From an uncultured Eubacteriales bacterium (GTDB lineage: Bacteria; Bacillota; Clostridia; Oscillospirales; Acutalibacteraceae), in assembly GCA_934445035.1 (NCBI GenBank), contig CAKSDI010000003.1, forward strand, positions 62,001 to 126,000: a DNA stretch of 64,000 nt, written 5' to 3'. Numbering within the stretch: the first letter of the stretch is position 1; every line of letters starts with the position of its first letter. The notes beneath the pieces are model-generated. The model ran no database searches. It was not told where the DNA came from and was given only the letters and a program-made list of their open reading frames with translations. The translations under genes were made by a program, and so were the position numbers. Shown piece after piece: positions 43,791 to 51,973 of the stretch.

Positions 43791-45233
43791 TTATCCTCCC
43801 TCGTTAAGTTCCGATAAAGCTTCCTTTACCACTTCTCTTTCATCAAGATGAATGGTACCTGTGTTTAATATCTGATAAGTTTCGTGGCCTTTACCGGCAA
43901 GTACTATTATATCATCTTTTCTCGCATTTGAAACAGCAAATTTTATAGCTTCAATTCTGTTTTCAATAACTTTAACGGGAGTGGGTATTCCTTTAATTCC
44001 CTCAAGAATATCGTTAATTATGGCCGTGGGGTTTTCGCTTCTCGGGTTATCGCTCGTAACAATTACATAATCGGCATTGTGAACTGCAATATTTCCCATT
44101 ATAGGTCTTTTGGTTTTATCGCGGTCGCCTCCGCAGCCGAACAGTACGACAAGTCTGCCCTTTTTGCACTCTTTAAAAGTGGAAAGTATGTTTTTAAGAC
44201 CGTCGGGCGTGTGAGCGTAATCTATAATAACGGTAAAATCTCTTCCTGTTTCTACGACTTCTGCTCTTCCCTTTACGCCTTTAAGCTCTTTAAGCGCAGA
44301 AACCACTGTATCGATATCTATTCCGTTTTCTATTGTCGCAACTGCGGAACAAAGAGAGTTATAAACGGAAAATCTTCCTCCGGTATTGACCGAAATATGC
44401 TTAATAAGCCCCTTTGCAACAAGCTCATATTCCACTCCTGCGGGATGATAATTTATTCCCTTCGCGCTGTAATCCGAATTGTTTGACGCAGAGTAGGTTA
44501 TTATCTCGCAGTCAAGCCCCTCTTTTAATTTTTCAAAATAAGGATCGTCGCTGTTAAGCACTGCTTTTTTACACATTTTAAAAAGCTTTTTCTTTGCAAG
44601 CAGATAATTATCCATCGTTTTATGATAATCGAGATGATCCTGCGTGAGATTAGTAAAAATCGCCGTTTCAAAAGTAACATTGCATATTCTCTTTTGATCA
44701 AGCGCGTGCGAAGATACTTCCATAACGGCATATTTGCAGCCGCTGTCAACCATTTCGCGGAAAAGCTTGTTTAAAGTGAATGCGTCGGGAGTGGTATTGT
44801 GAGTTTCTATTGCCTTTTCGCCTATCATATTCTGAATAGTGCCTATAAGACCTGTTTTATATCCTGCTTTTTCAAAAATCGATTTAAGCATATAGGTGAC
44901 GGAAGTTTTGCCGTTTGTACCCGTAACGCCTATAAGCTTTAATTCTTTTGCAGGCTCCATAAACCATTTTGCGGAAAGATCGAAATATACTTCGTGAGTA
45001 TCTTTGACAATAATCTGATTTTCAATTCCCAGATCGGTTTCGGCGAATATTACCGCGGCGCCTGATTTTAAAGCGTCCGGCGCGAATTTATGACCGTCGG
45101 AATTAGCGCCTTTAAGGCAGACAAACACAAAACCGGGTTTTACTTCCTTTGAATTGCAGGTAATCCCCATTATTTCAATATTGCCGAGTTTTCCCGACTC
45201 ACAATACAAATCTTTAAGTAACAATTTTTCCAC
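43791..45233 (-). CDS. murE: UDP-MurNAc-L-Ala-D-Glu--meso-DAP ligase
   Basis: 480-aa Mur ligase adding the third residue of the peptidoglycan stem. It has the ATP loop GVTGTNGKTS, the central TTPDAFTLNKLF, DHLDYHKTM with the carbamoylated-lysine region, and the substrate-choice motif DNPR (TSDNPRSENP), which marks meso-diaminopimelate rather than lysine. It starts three bases after the PBP gene stop. murF and murD are not in the window and must be elsewhere. Confidence 0.95.
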   Translation of the reverse strand: MEKLLLKDLYCESGKLGNIEIMGITCNSKEVKPGFVFVCLKGANSDGHKFAPDALKSGAAVIFAETDLGIENQIIVKDTHEVYFDLSAKWFMEPAKELKLIGVTGTNGKTSVTYMLKSIFEKAGYKTGLIGTIQNMIGEKAIETHNTTPDAFTLNKLFREMVDSGCKYAVMEVSSHALDQKRICNVTFETAIFTNLTQDHLDYHKTMDNYLLAKKKLFKMCKKAVLNSDDPYFEKLKEGLDCEIITYSASNNSDYSAKGINYHPAGVEYELVAKGLIKHISVNTGGRFSVYNSLCSAVATIENGIDIDTVVSALKELKGVKGRAEVVETGRDFTVIIDYAHTPDGLKNILSTFKECKKGRLVVLFGCGGDRDKTKRPIMGNIAVHNADYVIVTSDNPRSENPTAIINDILEGIKGIPTPVKVIENRIEAIKFAVSNARKDDIIVLAGKGHETYQILNTGTIHLDEREVVKEALSELNEGG

Positions 45234-45236
45234 TCC

Positions 45237-47486
45237 TTAGTTGGCTATATCGGCCTGAGCCTCTTCTCTGAAATTGACCGTTACGACTTTCCCCTGTGCA
45301 ACAGTTTGCCCTGCGGCAATACTCTGGCTGTAGGATTTTAGATCGGGCGAAGAAGTATTCCCCGAAAATTCAACATTTATTCCTGCCGCCGCAGCTGCCG
45401 CATTTACCTCGGTTGCGGTGAGCCCCACTAAATTAGGAACGACTGTCGTCGCCTCTTCGGCGTCTTCTGTGTAAAGAATAACCGTTCCGCCTTTATAAAC
45501 ATTGGTGCCCGCAACGGGTAATTGCTTCGTTACTTTCTCGCCGGAACCTATGACCTTATAGGATAATTTGGCGTTTGAAAGCGTCTGCTTTGCAGAGGCA
45601 ATATCGTTACCCGTAAGATCGGGAACGGATACGGACATATTTTTAAGCTGCTCTTCGCTGTACTGCGGTTCGTAACCTAAATAAGGTAAAATCTCCGCCA
45701 TTACTTTTGAGCCGACAGGAGCCGCTATGGCGCCGCCGTAATACTGACCGCCCATAGCCTCGTCAAGCATGACCAATACTGCTATTTCCGGCTTATCGAT
45801 AGGAGCAATTCCTACATACGAGCCGATATAAAGACCTTTTATACCGAGTTCAAGCATTTTTGAAACTTTTTCGGAAGTACCTGTCTTTCCGCCCACTCTG
45901 TAGCCTGCTACCTGACCGTTTTTAGCGCCGTTTTGAACGACATATTCAAGCAGCTGCCTCATTGTGGCAGAGGTGCTTTCGGATACGACCTGTCTTTTAT
46001 AAGAATCAGAAAAGGTTTTTACAACTTTTCCGTTTGAATCAATAAGCTTTTCCGCAACGTGCGGCTGAACGATATATCCGCCGTTTACCGCGGCGGCGGC
46101 AAGAGTCAGAGTATGAAGAGGAGTTATATTGAAAGTCTGACCGAACGAAGAAGACGCAAGCTCTGTTGAGTGCATATCTTCGAGTTTATGGTAATTCGAG
46201 CTTGCCTCTCCCGGAAGATCGATACCTGTTTTTTGAGTGAGCCCGAAAGCCTCAAAATATTTTGAAAAGGTTTCGGAGCCTATAAGCTGACCTATCTGAA
46301 TAAATGCAGGGTTGCAGGAATTTGCTATAGCCTGTGAAAGCGACTGCGAGCCGTGACCGCCTTTTTTATGGCAGTGATAGGTGTTTCCCGCAACGGCATA
46401 GGTATAGTTACAGGTGAAATTGCTGTTAAGATTAATAAGGTTTTCTTCCAAAGCCGTGGAAGCTGTGAAAATTTTAAATACAGAGCCCGGCTCATAGGTA
46501 TCCGAAACAGCCTTATTTCTCCACTGCCTGTTTAAAAGCTCGGATTTGAGCTTATCCTTTTCTTCCTTATCCGAAACGGCGTCAACTTTAGCCTGATCGG
46601 CGGCAGAAAGAGTGAATGCGGAATTGGGGTTAAAATCGTCGCTTACAGCCATTCCGAGGATCGCGCCGGTGTTTACATTCATAACAACAACAGCGCCGCG
46701 CTCCTGAACATTTTCTGTTTCAACAGCCTGGTCAAGATATTTCTCCGCTACATACTGAATATAAGAATCAATAGTCGTTACAATAGAGTTGCCCTGCTTT
46801 GCCTCCTCGGATTTCTGATATGTAAAGGTCATATCCGTTCCTCTGGCGTTTTTAGCGGCAACCACTCTTCCGGCAACACCGGTAAGCTCGTTATCATATC
46901 TGCTTTCAAGACCTGCGAGGCCCTGGTTATCATCGCCCACAAAGCCGATAACAGTCGAAGCGAGAGTATCGCTCGGATAGTATCTTTTTACCGTTTCGTC
47001 AAGTCCCACATAGCTTGACATTTCAAGATCGCTGTTATCCGAAATAAATTTTCTCACTTTATCGGCAACAGGCTTTTCTATTTTTTTCTTTACAGTAACA
47101 TAATAAGTCGTTTTCTTTGTTTTTTCGAAAATATCGTTATAATCCATTTCAAGTATCTCAGAAAGGTTTTCGGAGATAACTTTTCTTAAGGTTTCCTGCT
47201 TTTTTTCATCAGTCAGCTTATTTATACCGTTAGGAGTGATATAGACTGTCCAGGCGGTGGCGCTTTTTGCAAGAAATTTCATATTTCTGTCGTAAATATT
47301 TCCTCTCGGAGCCGTTATGACATTATCGTAAAGCTGCTGCTCCGACGCCATACTCTGGTATTTATCGCCTTTAACGATCATTATGTTAACAAGGCTGTAG
47401 GAAGAAATAAGCGTAAGACAAAGAATTATCGAGATCATAGTAAACTTTATGCGTCCGCGCATTTGTTTTCCCGGTCTTACAGCCAT
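45237..47486 (-). CDS. Class B penicillin-binding protein with PASTA domains (SpoVD/PBP2B-like)
   Basis: 749-aa transpeptidase. One N-terminal membrane helix (about 14-34) is followed by the PBP dimer domain with the APRGNIYDRN motif. The catalytic domain carries the nucleophile motif SVFK, SCN in ANSCNPAF and KTGT in VGGKTGTSEK. Two PASTA repeats lie near residues 620-745. It cross-links septal wall with FtsW. Only one such gene occurs here, whereas Bacillus has pbpB and spoVD in tandem; it may do both jobs. A hairpin lies in the gap before it. Confidence 0.92.
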   Translation of the reverse strand: MAVRPGKQMRGRIKFTMISIILCLTLISSYSLVNIMIVKGDKYQSMASEQQLYDNVITAPRGNIYDRNMKFLAKSATAWTVYITPNGINKLTDEKKQETLRKVISENLSEILEMDYNDIFEKTKKTTYYVTVKKKIEKPVADKVRKFISDNSDLEMSSYVGLDETVKRYYPSDTLASTVIGFVGDDNQGLAGLESRYDNELTGVAGRVVAAKNARGTDMTFTYQKSEEAKQGNSIVTTIDSYIQYVAEKYLDQAVETENVQERGAVVVMNVNTGAILGMAVSDDFNPNSAFTLSAADQAKVDAVSDKEEKDKLKSELLNRQWRNKAVSDTYEPGSVFKIFTASTALEENLINLNSNFTCNYTYAVAGNTYHCHKKGGHGSQSLSQAIANSCNPAFIQIGQLIGSETFSKYFEAFGLTQKTGIDLPGEASSNYHKLEDMHSTELASSSFGQTFNITPLHTLTLAAAAVNGGYIVQPHVAEKLIDSNGKVVKTFSDSYKRQVVSESTSATMRQLLEYVVQNGAKNGQVAGYRVGGKTGTSEKVSKMLELGIKGLYIGSYVGIAPIDKPEIAVLVMLDEAMGGQYYGGAIAAPVGSKVMAEILPYLGYEPQYSEEQLKNMSVSVPDLTGNDIASAKQTLSNAKLSYKVIGSGEKVTKQLPVAGTNVYKGGTVILYTEDAEEATTVVPNLVGLTATEVNAAAAAAGINVEFSGNTSSPDLKSYSQSIAAGQTVAQGKVVTVNFREEAQADIAN

Positions 47487-47514
47487 TTTCTCAGCCTCCT
47501 TTTAATGCTTGAAA

Positions 47515-47547
47515 ACGAGAGTCGCAGGTTTTGCCCCTGACTCTCGT
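47515..47547 (-). terminator. Intercistronic hairpin between ftsL and the PBP gene
   Basis: ACGAGAGTC (47515-47523) pairs with GACTCTCGT (47539-47547); inner CAGG/CCTG can extend the stem. On the minus strand it is followed by TTTTC, so it may be a weak terminator or a processing or attenuation site inside the operon. Confidence 0.45.
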
Positions 47548-47582
47548 ATTTATTTATATTATATTATTGACCATTATATACA

Positions 47583-48050
47583 TCATTTCGTTTTGCTCGA
47601 AACGGTTTCGCCGTCATTCGTTACGGCGGTATTTTTATCGTTTACTCTTATATAATTGACCTTATCCTTGCTCATTTTGGTCATTCCGAGCTGTGTTGCT
47701 TCAAGCTCTATATTATAATAAGATATTTTTCTTTCGAGGTCGACTTCAAGGCTTGTCTTATAGCTGTTAAGAACATCTACCTCTTTTTTCATATCGTTTA
47801 TCTTCGAGTTCACCTCGTTAATTTTAAGGCGTAAAAAAATATTTCCGCAAAGGCCTGCAAGCAGAATAAAAGAAGCCATTACCGCAAAAGCAGAAACAGT
47901 AAGTCTTCTCGGAGCCGCCTTCGCCTTAGGTCTTACCTTGGCAGAAGGAAGCTTAACTATATTATCAGGCCTTTGTGCCCTCTTTTCGCGAGGCATAAAC
48001 ATTTCAAAATCATATGCAAGGCTGTCATTATAATATTTGACGTTATCCAT
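47583..48050 (-). CDS. ftsL: FtsL-like septum formation protein
   Basis: 155-aa bitopic protein. A charged cytosolic N-terminus is followed by one membrane helix (about 50-70, LTVSAFAVMASFILLAGLCGNIFL) and a coiled-coil stretch with heptad-like spacing (LKINEVNSKINDMKKEVDVLNSYK). A short tail follows. Size, topology and location between rsmH and the PBP gene match FtsL, which links FtsQ/FtsB to FtsW-PBP. Sequence alone is weakly conserved in this family, so the name rests partly on position. Confidence 0.82.
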   Translation of the reverse strand: MDNVKYYNDSLAYDFEMFMPREKRAQRPDNIVKLPSAKVRPKAKAAPRRLTVSAFAVMASFILLAGLCGNIFLRLKINEVNSKINDMKKEVDVLNSYKTSLEVDLERKISYYNIELEATQLGMTKMSKDKVNYIRVNDKNTAVTNDGETVSSKTK

Positions 48051-48062
48051 AGCTATCTCCTG

Positions 48063-48983
48063 TCAAAGTTTAATTATCGATCTTAATTTTGCACTTCTGC
48101 TTCTCGGATTTTCTTCAAGCTCTTTTGCAGAAGCGATTATCGGTTTTTTATTTATCAGCTTTCCTCTGGGCTTTCTATGGCAAACGCACACGGGAAGATC
48201 CGGAGGGCAAATACATCCCGTGCAATAATCACGGAATTTGTTTTTTACGATTCTATCCTCTAAAGAGTGAAAGGTTATCACACTTAGTATTCCGTTTTGA
48301 TTTAAAAGCTCAAAAGCTTTATCAAGAGCGGTTTCGAGATTTGAAAGCTCATCGTTTACGGCTATCCTTATCGCCTGAAAGCATTTTCGCGCCGGGTGGC
48401 CGTCACGCCTTGCGGCGGCAGGCACGCTTGAGGCAATTATATCAGCAAGCTCAAGAGTGGTTTTTATAGGAGCTTTTTCTCTGCTCTTTACAATATTATC
48501 GGCTATTTTATAGGCGAATTTTTCTTCGCCGTAACTTCTGAAAATTCTAGTTAACTCTTCTTTTGAAAGATTATTAACAAGATCGGCGGCGCTCTTTCCC
48601 GATTTTGACATTCTCATATCCAAAGGAGCGTCGCTTTTATAGGAAAAACCTCTGTCCTTATTATCAAGCTGAAAGGAAGAAACGCCGAGGTCGAGCATAA
48701 TTCCGTCAACCTTTTCTATCCCTAAGGATTTAAGCACCTCATCCATATTGATAAAGTTGCTGTTAATCACCTTTGCGTTATAGCCTTTAAGCCTGTTCGT
48801 TGCGGTTATAACAGCGTCGGGATCCCTGTCAAGCGCTATAAGCATTCCGCTTTTAAGCTTTTTTGCGATCTCAAGCGAATGCCCCGCTCCGCCGGCTGTA
48901 CCGTCAACATATATTCCGTCAGCCTTAACATTAAGCGAATTAACGGTTTCTTCCAAAAGAACCGATTTATGCACAAATTCCAT
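48063..48983 (-). CDS. rsmH: 16S rRNA (cytosine1402-N4)-methyltransferase
   Basis: 306-aa SAM-dependent methyltransferase (MraW). Visible are HKSVLLEETV at the N-terminus, the SAM motif YVDGTAGGAGHS, DLGVSSFQLD, the DMRM segment and FHSLEDRIVK. The C-terminal basic tail (NPRSRSAKLRSI) is typical. It modifies C1402 in the decoding centre. It lies directly after mraZ, as in nearly all bacteria with this cluster. Confidence 0.96.
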   Translation of the reverse strand: MEFVHKSVLLEETVNSLNVKADGIYVDGTAGGAGHSLEIAKKLKSGMLIALDRDPDAVITATNRLKGYNAKVINSNFINMDEVLKSLGIEKVDGIMLDLGVSSFQLDNKDRGFSYKSDAPLDMRMSKSGKSAADLVNNLSKEELTRIFRSYGEEKFAYKIADNIVKSREKAPIKTTLELADIIASSVPAAARRDGHPARKCFQAIRIAVNDELSNLETALDKAFELLNQNGILSVITFHSLEDRIVKNKFRDYCTGCICPPDLPVCVCHRKPRGKLINKKPIIASAKELEENPRSRSAKLRSIIKL

Positions 48984-48985
48984 AC

Positions 48986-49411
48986 TTAAAAATCAAGCTC
49001 CTCAACAATAGAGGCAATGGATTCGGGCGTGTATTTTTCGTTTTCTTCTTTCCAAAGCTCTGTATTCCAGATCTCAAGATTGGTATCCATTCCGGTGATG
49101 TGAGCAGTGCTTTCAAGCTGCGCATATTCTCTCAAAGCGGCGGGAATAAGAATTCTTCCCTGAGTATCAAACTCAACATTGAAAGCGCCGTCATACAAAA
49201 ATCTTTTTACAACGCTCGATTTGGCCGACGGAAGATTTCCAATCTTCTCTACAAGCTTGTCCCACTCGTCAAGCGAATAAACGCATATACATCTTTTTCC
49301 GTAAATTCCACGGCAGATCATAAAGCTTTCGCCCAGCTCATCTCTAAGCTTTGCAGGAATGGCAACCCTGCCTTTTTTATCCACGGTATGCTGATATCCG
49401 CCGTAAAGCAC
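48986..49411 (-). CDS. mraZ: Transcriptional regulator MraZ
   Basis: 141-aa AbrB-fold DNA-binding protein with two MraZ repeats: HTVDKKGRVAIPAKLRDEL, then FDTQGRILIPAALREYA. MraZ forms rings and regulates its own operon by binding tandem repeats in the promoter region; such repeats are present here at 49450-49476. The start is GTG with AGAGGAG nine bases before it and gives the normal N-terminus (MLYGGYQHT). Confidence 0.95.
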   Translation of the reverse strand: MLYGGYQHTVDKKGRVAIPAKLRDELGESFMICRGIYGKRCICVYSLDEWDKLVEKIGNLPSAKSSVVKRFLYDGAFNVEFDTQGRILIPAALREYAQLESTAHITGMDTNLEIWNTELWKEENEKYTPESIASIVEELDF

Positions 49412-49449
49412 TGGCTGACACTCCTCTCTTTAAAATTCACCACATCAAT

Positions 49450-49476
49450 ACACTTTGGTGACACTTGGATACACTT
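49450..49476 (-). promoter_or_regulatory. MraZ-box-like direct repeats
   Basis: On the minus strand AAGTGT occurs three times (complement at 49450-49455, 49461-49466 and 49471-49476), spaced 11 and 10 bases, about one helix turn. They sit between the -10 box and the mraZ start. Tandem AAAGTGT-type repeats are the known MraZ target in other bacteria, so autoregulation is likely. Confidence 0.7.
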
Positions 49477-49492
49477 TTCTCCACCTAAATGA

Positions 49493-49521
49493 ATTATAAT
49501 GCCACCGAGAGTAAAAATCAA
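49493..49521 (-). promoter_or_regulatory. Promoter of the mraZ division/cell wall operon
   Basis: TTGATT (49516-49521), 17-base spacer, TATAAT (49493-49498) on the minus strand, immediately upstream of the MraZ-box-like repeats. Confidence 0.75.
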
Positions 49522-49589
49522 GTATTTTTTTCAAAAATGTTATATCTTACAAAAATTCCCTTCTTCTTTATTGCAATTTGACTTAATAA

Positions 49590-49618
49590 TTGACAAGATG
49601 AATTATTTATGATAATAT
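49590..49618 (+). promoter_or_regulatory. Promoter of tsaE-tsaB-rpiB-upp
   Basis: TTGACA (49590-49595), 17-base spacer, TAATAT (49613-49618); it is divergent from the mraZ promoter and ends about 33 bases before the chosen tsaE start. Confidence 0.7.
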
Positions 49619-49651
49619 TAATTGATATTAATTTATATAAAGGTGATGGGT

Positions 49652-50086
49652 TTGGAACAAATTATAATTTCTCATTCACCTGCCGAAACCGAGAAAGCCG
49701 CAGAGGAATTTTCGAGATCGCTTTCAGGCGGAGAAATAATAGCGTTTTGCGGCGGGCTCGGAATGGGAAAAACCTGTTTTGTAAGAGGTCTTGCCAGAGG
49801 GCTCGGATTTTCAGGCTATGTCACCTCCCCCACTTTTGCACTTGTTAATGAATACCGCGGAGGCAGGCTCGATCTTATTCATTTTGATATGTATAGGATA
49901 AAGAATGAAGACGATCTGTTTTCCACCGGATATTTTGAGTATATGTCCGATAAAAGCGTTTTGGCTGTGGAATGGAGCGAAAATATTTCCTCCGTTTTTG
50001 AAGAGGACACGATATATATTTCACTGCTGAAAGGCGAAAATGAAAGTGACAGAAAGATAATCATTTCAAGGAGAGATCAAAAATGA
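49652..50086 (+). CDS. tsaE: tRNA t6A synthesis ATPase TsaE
   Basis: About 144 aa. P-loop ATPase that supports TsaB/TsaD in making threonylcarbamoyladenosine at A37 of tRNA. Walker A is GGLGMGKTCF, followed by SPTFALVNEYRG and HFDMYRI, all typical. The start is uncertain: AAAGGTG lies directly against the ATG at 49646 but is well spaced for the TTG at 49652, which I prefer. It overlaps tsaB as ATGA. Confidence 0.93.
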   Translation: MEQIIISHSPAETEKAAEEFSRSLSGGEIIAFCGGLGMGKTCFVRGLARGLGFSGYVTSPTFALVNEYRGGRLDLIHFDMYRIKNEDDLFSTGYFEYMSDKSVLAVEWSENISSVFEEDTIYISLLKGENESDRKIIISRRDQK

Positions 50087-50799
50087 AAATTTTATCCCTT
50101 GAAGCCTCCGCCGTTTCAGCTTCGGCGGCAGTCACTGAAAACGGAAAAGTTTTATCATCGGCATATTTAAATGTCGGACTCACCCATTCGCAGACTCTTT
50201 TGCCGCTTGCAGACGAAGTTTTAAAAAATTCAAAAACCGAATTAAAGGATATATCAGCCCTCGCCGTAAGCTCCGGGCCCGGCTCTTTTACAGGGCTTAG
50301 AATTGCGGCGGCGCTTTTAAAAGGGCTTGCAGAGCCTTTGAATATTCCTTGTATAGGAGTTTCCACGCTTGAAGCAATGGCAGCAGTGCACACGGATCTT
50401 GACGCGGTTTTATGCTGCGTTATGGATGCAAGGTGCAAGCAGGTATACAATGCGCTTTTCCGCGCAGAAAGCGGAAAATTAACACGGCTTTGCGCCGACC
50501 GCGCAGTAAAATGCGAAGATGTTATTGAAGAAATAACAAAATTAAGTAAAAAAGAAAAGGTTCTCATCTGCGGCGACGGTGCAGATATGTTTTATGAGCT
50601 TATAAAAAAAACCGACGGACAGATAATCAAGGCGGCAGAGGTCAATAAGTATCAAAGCGCCGTAGGCGTGGGAGCTGTCGCCGAAAAAATGTTAAATTCA
50701 AATAAGACCGTTTTGGCTGAAAATTTAATTCCCGAATACTTAAGGCAATCACAGGCTGAAAGAGAGCTTAAAACAAAAAAATCGGAGGAAAGACAATGA
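50083..50799 (+). CDS. tsaB: tRNA t6A synthesis protein TsaB
   Basis: 238-aa ASKHA-fold protein that dimerises with TsaD for t6A formation. The N-terminal ILSLEASAVSASAAV and the signature AVSSGPGSFTGLRIAAALLKG match the family. It is coupled to tsaE upstream and rpiB downstream by 4-base overlaps. tsaD itself is not in the window. Confidence 0.94.
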   Translation: MKILSLEASAVSASAAVTENGKVLSSAYLNVGLTHSQTLLPLADEVLKNSKTELKDISALAVSSGPGSFTGLRIAAALLKGLAEPLNIPCIGVSTLEAMAAVHTDLDAVLCCVMDARCKQVYNALFRAESGKLTRLCADRAVKCEDVIEEITKLSKKEKVLICGDGADMFYELIKKTDGQIIKAAEVNKYQSAVGVGAVAEKMLNSNKTVLAENLIPEYLRQSQAERELKTKKSEERQ

Positions 50800-51233
50800 A
50801 AATAGCAATAGGCTGCGATCACGGCGGACTCGATCATAAAAACGAAATCGTTAAGCACCTTAAAGAAAGAGGCTTCGAAGTAACCGATTTCGGAACTTAC
50901 ACGCACGATTCGGTGGATTATCCCGATATTGCAAAAAAGGTCTGCACAGAGCTTTTAAACAACGGATATGACCGCGGAATTTTAGTCTGCGGAACAGGCA
51001 TAGGAATGTCTATCGCGGCGAATAAGATAAAAGGTATCCGCGCGGCTGCTCTGAGCGACCATTTTTCCGCAAAATATACCCGATTACATAACGATGCAAA
51101 TGTGCTTTGCTTAGGCGGAAGAGTTATAGGGATAGGCACCGCTTTGGAGCTTGTTGATATCTTCACTGATACGCAGTATGAGGGCGGCCGCCACCAAAAC
51201 AGGCTTGACAAGATATCGGCGCTTGAAAAATAA
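50796..51233 (+). CDS. rpiB: Ribose-5-phosphate isomerase B
   Basis: 145-aa RpiB/LacA-type isomerase interconverting ribose 5-phosphate and ribulose 5-phosphate. The opening IAIGCDHGG, the DYPDIAK segment, the catalytic cysteine loop VCGTGIGMSIAANK and the HNDANVLCLGGR motif are all present. It overlaps tsaB by four bases and precedes upp; together they connect pentose phosphate flux with PRPP use. The rpiB-upp pairing is common in Firmicutes. Confidence 0.95.
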   Translation: MKIAIGCDHGGLDHKNEIVKHLKERGFEVTDFGTYTHDSVDYPDIAKKVCTELLNNGYDRGILVCGTGIGMSIAANKIKGIRAAALSDHFSAKYTRLHNDANVLCLGGRVIGIGTALELVDIFTDTQYEGGRHQNRLDKISALEK

Positions 51234-51287
51234 AAAAACGACGCTTTTCGCATCGCTTTTAAATAAAAAATTTCGGAGGATAAAAAA

Positions 51288-51920
51288 ATGGACAAGAATG
51301 TATTTATTATGGATCACCCGCTTATACAGCACAAGCTAAGTATATTGCGTGATGAAAAAACAGGCTCTAAGCAATTCAGAGAGCTTATCAGCGAAATAGC
51401 AATGCTGATGTGCTATGAATCCACAAGAGATCTTCCGCTTAAAGATGTTGAAACAAAAACCCCTGTTGCTACTGCCAAAACTAAAATGCTCGCAGGCAGA
51501 AAAATGGCGTTTGTGCCTATTTTAAGAGCAGGCCTCGGTATGGTCGACGGCGTTTTAAGCCTTATCCCTGCCGCAAGAGTAGGCCATATAGGAATGTACC
51601 GCGATCCTGTTACACACACTCCGGTAGATTACTATTGCAAATTACCCGCCGATCTTAACGAAAGAGATGTTTTCGTTTTGGATCCTATGCTTGCAACCGG
51701 CGGAAGCGCTATTGACGCTGTTTCTAAAATCAAAGAATATTCTCCGAAGAGAATTAAATTTATGTGCATTATTGCCGCTCCCGAGGGAATCAAAGCTTTC
51801 ACCGAAGCTCATCCTGACGTACCTGTTTACTGTGCAGGACTTGACGATCATCTTAACGATCATTGCTATATCGTTCCCGGCCTCGGCGACGCAGGCGACA
51901 GAATTTTCGGCACAAAATAA
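51288..51920 (+). CDS. upp: Uracil phosphoribosyltransferase
   Basis: 210-aa pyrimidine salvage enzyme making UMP from uracil and PRPP. It shows the start DHPLIQHKLSILRD, PILRAGLGMVDG, the PRPP motif VLDPMLATGGSA and the uracil-binding CIIAAPEG plus YIVPGLGDAGDR. GGAGG precedes the ATG. It ends at a strong terminator. Confidence 0.97.
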   Translation: MDKNVFIMDHPLIQHKLSILRDEKTGSKQFRELISEIAMLMCYESTRDLPLKDVETKTPVATAKTKMLAGRKMAFVPILRAGLGMVDGVLSLIPAARVGHIGMYRDPVTHTPVDYYCKLPADLNERDVFVLDPMLATGGSAIDAVSKIKEYSPKRIKFMCIIAAPEGIKAFTEAHPDVPVYCAGLDDHLNDHCYIVPGLGDAGDRIFGTK

Positions 51921-51936
51921 TATATTCTAAAATATT

Positions 51937-51972
51937 AAAAACCGCGTACCTTTATCAGGTACGCGGTTTTTT
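51937..51972. terminator. Bidirectional terminator between upp and pyrG
   Basis: AAAACCGCGTACCT pairs with AGGTACGCGGTTTT around a short loop, with A and T tracts on both sides, between convergent genes. Confidence 0.92.
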
Positions 51973-51973
51973 A

